Shown: piece after piece, positions 16,208 through 21,333 of the stretch
How the letters are laid out: each line of letters opens with the position of its first letter
Position numbering within the stretch: the stretch's first letter is position 1
Source: an uncultured Campylobacter sp.
GTDB lineage: Bacteria > Campylobacterota > Campylobacteria > Campylobacterales > Campylobacteraceae
Length of the DNA: 21,333 nt
Assembly (NCBI GenBank): GCA_947090385.1
Contig: CAMUNZ010000016.1
Location: forward strand, 1-21,333
Reading direction: 5' to 3'
The notes under the pieces: model-generated
The model's database searches: none
The model's input: the letters and a program-made list of their open reading frames with translations, nothing else
What the model was told of the DNA's origin: nothing
Translations under genes and position numbers: made by a program

Positions 16208-17045
16208 AATAATTTTAAGCATAATTAATGAAAAAGGTGCAAATCAGTTTCAAATTCGTGATATCGCAAAAAATCTTTTTTTGGTGATTTTTGCTTTTTG
16301 TTTGGTGATTTTTATCGGTGCGATTTATGGTTTTGTAAAATATAAAGAATTCGCCGATGTAGCGCATAAAGTAAATATAAAAATTGCCAATGAAAATTCA
16401 AAACTCACTCAAAATAGCAAGGTTTTAAACGATCAAATTTCACAAACTTTAAATTTAGTAAATGATACGAAAGATCGCATAGAACTTCTTAAAACTGAGC
16501 TTGGATTTGAAGATTTTGGTAGTCAGCATTTAAGATTAAACTCAAGTTTTGATGTGCTTTTTGATGCTCAAAAAATAGAACAAATGCTTTTAGTTGTACC
16601 AAACGGCTCTCCTGTAAATAGAGAACTTAAGGTTATTATAAATTATAAAGATCCATCAAATTTGATTTTTAAACAAAACAATGGTGTGGATTTGATTGCT
16701 AGCCATGATACAGAAATTTTAGCAACTGCTGATGGCATAATAGAATTTGCTGGAAAAGTTTCAAATGGATATAAAAATTTGATTATAATTCGCCATGATT
16801 TTGGTTTTGAGACAAGATATGCAAATTTGATTAGATCTGATATGTTTTCTATAGGCGATTATGTAAAAAAAGGCGATGTTATAGGATACGGCGGAATAAA
16901 CGATTTGATGCATTATGAAGTTAGATATTTAAGCAGAATTTTAAATCCTATAAATTTTATAAAATGGAATAAAACGGATTTTAATCAGATTATGTTTAAT
17001 GAAAGGAGAGTTCCATGGCGTTTGGTTGCAACTCGGTTGAAATAA
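16197..17045 (+). CDS. csd2: Csd2-like degenerate M23 (LytM) cell-shape protein, TTG start
   Basis: A 282-residue membrane-anchored LytM-fold protein. A cytoplasmic tail and one helix (about 28-47) are followed by a coiled-coil-like stretch (51-100) and a C-terminal M23 domain (about 155-255). Three of the five active-site positions are replaced. The HxxxD zinc motif reads NNGVD (N161 for His, D165 kept). The YAH motif reads YAN (N210). The HxH motif reads LMH (L237 for the catalytic His, H239 kept). It is therefore probably not an active peptidase. In H. pylori this slot holds csd1 and csd2, where Csd2 is a pseudo-enzyme partner of the active Csd1 and acts with bactofilin CcmA in helical shape. 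Here only one gene is present. The TTG start has AAAGG (16186-16190) six bases upstream. It overlaps folC by 11 bases and the bactofilin gene by 31. Confidence 0.8.
   Translation: MKNKIILSIINEKGANQFQIRDIAKNLFLVIFAFCLVIFIGAIYGFVKYKEFADVAHKVNIKIANENSKLTQNSKVLNDQISQTLNLVNDTKDRIELLKTELGFEDFGSQHLRLNSSFDVLFDAQKIEQMLLVVPNGSPVNRELKVIINYKDPSNLIFKQNNGVDLIASHDTEILATADGIIEFAGKVSNGYKNLIIIRHDFGFETRYANLIRSDMFSIGDYVKKGDVIGYGGINDLMHYEVRYLSRILNPINFIKWNKTDFNQIMFNERRVPWRLVATRLK
17003..17008 (+). promoter_or_regulatory. Strong ribosome binding site of the bactofilin gene
   Basis: AAGGAG, six bases before the bactofilin ATG, is one of the fullest Shine-Dalgarno matches in the window. It lies inside the upstream M23 gene and fixes the start at 17015. 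It suggests that the bactofilin is made in greater amounts than its neighbours, which would suit a polymer-forming protein; that last step is inference. Confidence 0.6.
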
Positions 17046-17359
17046 ATATAATCACAAAAACGACTAGAATTAATGGCGATGTAAGTTGCGGTAGCGATGT
17101 GCAAATAGACGGTGTTATCGACGGTGCGATTGTTTGTAAATCAAATATAATAATTTCAAAAACAGGTGAAGTTTATGGAAATATAACTGCAAAAAGTGTT
17201 GTAATCGCTGGTTTAGTTCAAGGCGATGTGATTGCAAACGAAATCTGGCTTTTAAGTGGCGGAAAATTTGTGGGAATTCCAAGGACAAGCAAATTTAAAC
17301 AGCTTAGAAATAGCATTTATCAAAAAGAAGAAAAAAAAGAAGATAGTTTTGCAGAGTGA
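17015..17359 (+). CDS. ccmA: Bactofilin, CcmA-like
   Basis: A 114-residue bactofilin: a polymer-forming beta-helix scaffold on the cytoplasmic side of the inner membrane. The central repeat-rich core (about residues 17-90) has the regular hydrophobic/glycine pattern of the family, for example INGDVSCGSDVQIDGVIDG, SKTGEVYGNI and GLVQGDVIA. A charged lysine/glutamate tail follows. In H. pylori CcmA works with Csd1/Csd2 to set helical cell curvature, and the gene order here (M23 protein, bactofilin, mfd) is the same. The start overlaps the M23 gene by 31 bases and the end overlaps mfd by 11. The tail is encoded over an A8 run (17331-17338). Confidence 0.88.
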   Translation: MAFGCNSVEINIITKTTRINGDVSCGSDVQIDGVIDGAIVCKSNIIISKTGEVYGNITAKSVVIAGLVQGDVIANEIWLLSGGKFVGIPRTSKFKQLRNSIYQKEEKKEDSFAE

Positions 17360-20276
17360 AATTTACGAATATTTTTGCGACGATTTAAAAACTCAAATTT
17401 TGATTGTTGAAGATGAAAAAGAGGCTTTTTTAGCCGCTAGCGCTGCTGGTTTGGCTGGAAAAAATTGTTTTGTTTTGCCAGATTTTCGTGCAAAATTTGG
17501 TGATGATTTAAGAAATTTTAATAATGAACTTTTAGAAATTTCAGCAGTTTTAACAAAATTTTATGAAAGTAAAAATTCGTTACTTATAACTCCTTTTAAC
17601 ACGATTTTAAATCCACTTCCTAGCGAAAATCAGTTAAAAACTACTATTTTAAGTTTTGGTGATAAGATAAATTTAAACAGCTTAAAAGATGAGTTTGTTC
17701 GCTTTGGTTATAACGTTGTAGATATCGTCCAAAGCGAAGCTGAGGTTAGTTTTCGTGGTGAAATTATTGATATTTTTGCTATTGGCGAAGAAAATCCAGT
17801 TCGAATTTTACTTGATATTGATAAAATTGAAAGTATAAAATATTTTGATCCAACTTCTCAAAAAAGCATATCAGATGAAATCGAAAATATAAAAATTTGT
17901 CCATTTTTAGCAAATCTAAGCGAGAAAAGTTATCAAAAAATCAATCAAAAAATCGAAAGTTTTAATAGTGATGTTTTAGTAAATGATTTTTCTAGTCTTG
18001 GTTTTTGGGCTTTAGAAGATGAAATGGTGGATTTTTTACAAATTTATAAATGTGTGGCTTTAAAACAAATAGATGATGATAGATTAAAAAATATAGAAAT
18101 TTTGCCAGAAGCTAAGAATTTTAGGGATTTGCAAACAAAAATTTCAAAAGAATTTTTCGAATTTCATCAAGATAAAAAAATTTTAGTTTTGTCAAGGAAT
18201 GAATCTCAAATCAATGATTTAGGTTTAAGAGATTTTAAAAATTTAGAGTTTAAAATTTGCCCATTTTTTGTAAATATAATAAAAAAAGATTTTGCAATCG
18301 TTAGTTTAAATTTTTCATCAAAAAAGAGAAAATTCAAAAAGTCAAATATTATAATTGACGAGTTAAAAGTCGGTGATTTAATCGTGCATCAAGATTATGG
18401 AATCGGCAAATTTAGCGGTTTAGAACTCGTTGAAATTTTGGGTGCTAAAAGAGAATTTGTATCGATTTTATATCAAAATAGCGATAAATTGCTTCTTCCT
18501 GTTGAACATTTAGATAAGATCGATAGATACATAGCAGGAGCCGATATTCCTTTACTTGATCGTCTTGGCAAGGCAAGTTTTGCAAAAATAAAAGAAAAAG
18601 TAAAAGAAAAACTTTTTGCAATCGCCGCAAAAATCATAGCAATCGCCGCAAAAAGAGAGCTTATAGAAGGCGTTGTTTTAAAAACTGATGAAAATTATCC
18701 AAAATTTATATCAAGCGCTGGTTTTGAATATACAAGTGATCAAGTTACATCTATAAATGAAATTTTAAACGATCTAAAAAATGGCAAGGTTATGGATAGG
18801 CTTTTAAGCGGTGATGTTGGTTTTGGTAAAACAGAAGTCGCTATGAATGCGATTTATGCTTGTGTAAAAAGCGGTTTTCAAGCCTTATTTTTTGTTCCGA
18901 CTACGCTTTTAAGTTCGCAGCATTTTGTTACTTTAAATTCGCGTTTTAAGGAATTTGGGATAAATGTTGCAAAATTTGATAGATTTTCAAGTACAAAAGA
19001 AAAAATTTCTATCAAAACTCGTCTTGAAAATGGCGAGGTGTTTGTTGTTGTTGGTACTCACGGACTTCTTGGATTAAATGCACCAAAATTGGGACTTATA
19101 ATCATAGATGAAGAGCATAAATTTGGTGTAAAACAAAAAGAAAAACTTAAAGAAATTTCAGCAAATTCTCACCTTTTAAGTATGAGTGCTACGCCTATTC
19201 CACGAAGTTTAAATATGGCTTTAAGCGATGTAAAATCTTACTCGACTTTAACAACTCCGCCACAAGATAGAGAAGATGTAAGAACTATCGTAAAAGAGTG
19301 GGATGAAAAAATCATAAAAGAGGCGATTTTACGAGAAATTCGTAGAGGAGGACAAATTTTTTATGTCCATAATCATATAGCTTCAATTGAAGAAAAACGC
19401 AAAGAAATTTTGCAAATTTTACCTAAACTTAGAGTTTTAGTTTTACATTCAAAAATTGATCCAAAAACTTCTGAAGAAGAGATTTTAAAATTTTTTAATT
19501 ACGAATACGATTTGATGATTTGCACAAGTATAATTGAAAGTGGAATTCATATACCTCGTGTAAATACGATTATCATAGAAGATGCCGATCGTTTTGGTAT
19601 AGCTGATTTACATCAACTTCGCGGTCGAGTTGGCAGAACAAATTTGCAAGGATTTTGTTATTTTTTGATAAAAGACAAATCAAATTTAACACAAAATTCA
19701 CTAAAAAGACTTTTGGCGCTTGAAAATAACTCAAGTCTTGGAAGTGGGGCGGTTTTAGCTTATCACGATTTAGAAATTAGAGGTGGTGGAAATTTATTGG
19801 GCGATGCGCAAAGTGGGCATATAGAGCAAATCGGATATTCTCTTTATTTAAAAATGCTTGAGAATGCCATAAATTCTTTGCTTAGTAAAGACACAAAAGG
19901 GTTAAAAAATATAGATTTAAAACTAAATGTAACAGCTTTTTTAAATCCAGATTTTATAACTAGCGATAGGCTTAGATTGGAGCTTTACAGAAGACTTAGC
20001 AAATGTAAAAATCAAAGCGATGTTTATGAAATAAGTGGCGAGATTGAAGATAGATTTGGGAAAATTGATATTTATACAAAACAGTTTTTGGATTTGATTT
20101 TAATCAAAGTTTTGGCAAGAAATTTCGATTTTGCTTTGATTTCAAATTATGAACAAAATATAGTTTTAACTAAAAATAATGGAGAAAAAATAAATCTAAA
20201 ATCTCAAAGTAAAGATGATGACGATGTGATTGCTGAGATTTTAATTTATTTAAGGAAACTTAAAAAATCTGCATAA
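17349..20276 (+). CDS. mfd: Transcription-repair coupling factor Mfd, TTG start
   Basis: With the TTG at 17349 this is a 975-residue DNA translocase that pushes stalled RNA polymerase off damaged DNA and recruits UvrA. The N-terminal UvrB-like module contains LPDFRAKFGDDLR. The polymerase-interacting domain begins near 341 with VGDLIVHQDYGIGKF. The RecG-like motor has Walker A SGDVGFGKTE (K494), the DEEH box (587-590) and motif VI QLRGRVGR (756-763). A C-terminal TRCF domain follows. It is shorter than E. coli Mfd (1148) but normal for epsilonproteobacteria. The frame stays open back to 17256 inside the bactofilin gene, but the encoded lysine-rich extension is not family-like, whereas MQSEIYEYF is. 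The ribosome site at this TTG is weak, so coupling to bactofilin translation is likely. Confidence 0.93.
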   Translation: MQSEIYEYFCDDLKTQILIVEDEKEAFLAASAAGLAGKNCFVLPDFRAKFGDDLRNFNNELLEISAVLTKFYESKNSLLITPFNTILNPLPSENQLKTTILSFGDKINLNSLKDEFVRFGYNVVDIVQSEAEVSFRGEIIDIFAIGEENPVRILLDIDKIESIKYFDPTSQKSISDEIENIKICPFLANLSEKSYQKINQKIESFNSDVLVNDFSSLGFWALEDEMVDFLQIYKCVALKQIDDDRLKNIEILPEAKNFRDLQTKISKEFFEFHQDKKILVLSRNESQINDLGLRDFKNLEFKICPFFVNIIKKDFAIVSLNFSSKKRKFKKSNIIIDELKVGDLIVHQDYGIGKFSGLELVEILGAKREFVSILYQNSDKLLLPVEHLDKIDRYIAGADIPLLDRLGKASFAKIKEKVKEKLFAIAAKIIAIAAKRELIEGVVLKTDENYPKFISSAGFEYTSDQVTSINEILNDLKNGKVMDRLLSGDVGFGKTEVAMNAIYACVKSGFQALFFVPTTLLSSQHFVTLNSRFKEFGINVAKFDRFSSTKEKISIKTRLENGEVFVVVGTHGLLGLNAPKLGLIIIDEEHKFGVKQKEKLKEISANSHLLSMSATPIPRSLNMALSDVKSYSTLTTPPQDREDVRTIVKEWDEKIIKEAILREIRRGGQIFYVHNHIASIEEKRKEILQILPKLRVLVLHSKIDPKTSEEEILKFFNYEYDLMICTSIIESGIHIPRVNTIIIEDADRFGIADLHQLRGRVGRTNLQGFCYFLIKDKSNLTQNSLKRLLALENNSSLGSGAVLAYHDLEIRGGGNLLGDAQSGHIEQIGYSLYLKMLENAINSLLSKDTKGLKNIDLKLNVTAFLNPDFITSDRLRLELYRRLSKCKNQSDVYEISGEIEDRFGKIDIYTKQFLDLILIKVLARNFDFALISNYEQNIVLTKNNGEKINLKSQSKDDDDVIAEILIYLRKLKKSA
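18618..18654 (+). repeat. 16-base direct repeat, period 21, inside mfd
   Basis: GCAATCGCCGCAAAAA occurs twice (18618-18633 and 18639-18654), encoding AIAAK twice in a row seven codons apart, in the helical linker after the polymerase-interacting domain. The family has a similar alanine/lysine-rich helix here, so this looks like a heptad helix with local sequence matching, possibly a recent small duplication or conversion. Confidence 0.6.
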
Positions 20277-20309
20277 ATTTAGTAAAATAAGTTTTATTTT
20301 ACTAAATTT
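20275..20309. terminator. Bidirectional terminator: perfect 16-bp inverted repeat containing both stop codons
   Basis: Arms 20275-20290 and 20294-20309 are exact reverse complements of 16 bases with a 3-base loop (GTT). The mfd stop (20274-20276) overlaps the left arm, and the stop of the convergent AsmA-like gene (minus strand, 20296-20294) lies in the right arm. The stem is almost all A/T with one G-C pair, and each side has T-rich bases. It is placed to end transcripts from both directions. Confidence 0.65.
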
Positions 20310-21333
20310 GCAGGCAATGTTAAAATATTTTTTAGCAAATTAAAAGGTGTTTGTAAAATATCATTTGTTAATTGAGAGTTAAATTTCGGCTCTTTTAAGT
20401 TTCCTTCTATTTTTACGATTGTTGATATCGCTCGATCACTTCCTAATAAAATTTGATTAAAAATTGGTATGTAAGATACGACATTTGATAAATCTTTTAA
20501 TAAAAATACTTCTAATTTTATATCTATTTTTCCAGTTTTTAAATTTATCTCTCCAAGCCCGATTGTATCGCTTGTTGAGCCTATTAAATTTATAATTTTT
20601 AATTCTAAAATATCGCCTTTTTTTTCAAAATTTAATTCGCCACTTTTTATCGTCATTCCATTTACATTAAAATCTGGCTTGTTTAATGAAATTATGCTTG
20701 GAATTGAGTTTAAAAAAGTCAAAAATTGATGATAGAAAACAAAATTTTTTAAATGTGTATCTTTTGTGTAAATTACTCCTTTAAAATTATCCAAATCGCC
20801 GTTTATATCGGCTTTAAATTTACCTTTTGCAAAAACTTTTGAGCCGATTAATTCGTTTAAAAATTCACTTTTTATATTATTTGCTTTTATTGAAAAGTTT
20901 TTACTATTTTTGTTTATTTCTAAAATTGCGTTATTTTGCGGATTTGCTGATATTTTCATGCTATTTTTTGTGATTTTTCCATCCATTCTTTCAAAACTTA
21001 AAGTTCTATTAAAATCTTTTAAAATTAATTTACTATTTGAAAGTGCAAAATTTATATTTTTTGACAAATTATCATTTTTTGAGTTTTTAACTAAAAAATC
21101 CAAATTTTTTAATGTAAATTTGTCGTTTTTTATAGAAATTTTGCTTTCGTTATTATCAAAATTTATTTGACCGTCTATATTTTTTTGAATTTTTAAAAAT
21201 CCATCAAATTTATTTAAAGTTGAATTATTTTTGTAAAAAACCGAGTTGCTTAAAATGCAATTTTTCAAATTTATATCTAAATTTTTAAAATCTTTGCTAA
21301 AAATCACAACATCGCCGTTTTTTATATTTAAAT
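20294..21333 (-). CDS. AsmA/DUF3971-like envelope protein, C-terminal part
   Basis: The frame is open from the right window edge (LNIKNGDVVIFSKDF...) to a TAA at 20296-20294, about 345 codons, so the N-terminus lies outside; the GTG at 21305-21307 is not the start. The visible part is rich in beta-strand-like sequence with asparagine/lysine-rich spacing. It ends in a segment resembling the C-terminus of the AsmA superfamily: FNVNGMTIKSGELNF, GLGEINLKTGKIDIKLEV, and VKIEGNLKEPKF before a short final helix. Such proteins (YhdP, TamB, AsmA) span the periplasm and move lipid toward the outer membrane. The C-terminal pattern is characteristic, but which family member it is cannot be told from this part. 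It converges on mfd. Confidence 0.72.
   Translation of the reverse strand, partial: LNIKNGDVVIFSKDFKNLDINLKNCILSNSVFYKNNSTLNKFDGFLKIQKNIDGQINFDNNESKISIKNDKFTLKNLDFLVKNSKNDNLSKNINFALSNSKLILKDFNRTLSFERMDGKITKNSMKISANPQNNAILEINKNSKNFSIKANNIKSEFLNELIGSKVFAKGKFKADINGDLDNFKGVIYTKDTHLKNFVFYHQFLTFLNSIPSIISLNKPDFNVNGMTIKSGELNFEKKGDILELKIINLIGSTSDTIGLGEINLKTGKIDIKLEVFLLKDLSNVVSYIPIFNQILLGSDRAISTIVKIEGNLKEPKFNSQLTNDILQTPFNLLKNILTLPANLVK

Noticed and set aside
17256..17348. Upstream extension of Mfd by 31 residues
   Set aside because: The extension overlaps the bactofilin coding region, is a lysine-rich by-product of it (KKKKKKK), and does not resemble Mfd N-termini, whereas the TTG at 17349 does.
20910..21170. 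An 86-codon plus-strand open frame opposite the AsmA-like gene
   Set aside because: It is low-complexity phenylalanine/leucine/serine-rich sequence, the complement of lysine/asparagine-rich coding DNA, and has no ribosome site.
1..21333. Phase-variable homopolymer tracts, especially poly-G as in Campylobacter surface genes
   Set aside because: There are no long G or C runs; the A and T runs are those expected in very AT-rich DNA.
1..21333. CRISPR array, mobile element, prophage, tRNA or rRNA gene, or defence system
   Set aside because: I found no regularly spaced repeats, transposase or integrase genes, or cloverleaf-like sequences, and all the long open frames are assigned to housekeeping or envelope genes.

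Overview
The window is AT-rich, low-GC chromosomal DNA from a member of the Campylobacterales, most likely a Campylobacter-type organism; the species cannot be fixed from sequence alone. Two gene orders support this. The run yajC-secD-secF-(small membrane protein)-leuS-lptE-folC-M23 protein-bactofilin-mfd is the one I recall from Helicobacter pylori (around HP1541-HP1551) and Campylobacter jejuni (around Cj1085-Cj1095). The pair Na+-symporter/pycB also recalls the C. jejuni pycB region.

Layout. Positions 1-887 hold a decayed DsbA-like thiol oxidoreductase gene on the minus strand (about 743-133, at least two frame breaks, no standard start codon) with a hairpin terminator behind it. Next on the plus strand come a sodium-dependent NSS/SNF transporter (888-2228) and pyruvate/oxaloacetate carboxyltransferase subunit B with its own biotinyl domain (2297-4096). 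A hairpin at 4101-4121 separates these from a tight lipooligosaccharide (LOS) inner-core set: waaC, a lipid A acyltransferase, one family 2 glycosyltransferase, then waaF behind its own promoter. Apolipoprotein N-acyltransferase (lnt) lies on the minus strand. It overlaps waaF tail to tail and yajC head to head.

From yajC (8923) to mfd (20276) ten genes run in one direction with overlaps or gaps of 0-1 base, so they look like one long operon. It covers Sec translocation accessories (YajC, SecD, SecF), leucyl-tRNA synthetase, LPS transport (LptE), folate synthesis (FolC), cell-shape factors (a Csd2-like degenerate M23 protein and a CcmA-like bactofilin) and transcription-coupled repair (Mfd). 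A perfect 16-bp inverted repeat containing both stop codons separates mfd from a convergent AsmA-like envelope protein gene, which runs off the right edge.

Most of the window serves envelope construction: LOS core and lipid A, lipoprotein maturation and export, LPS delivery and cell shape. I see no CRISPR, prophage, insertion sequence, RNA gene or defence system. The most interesting points are the M23 protein that lacks three of five active-site residues with no active partner beside it, the facing lnt/yajC promoters and overlapping 5' ends, the very short LOS core cluster, and the multiply broken dsbA-like gene.
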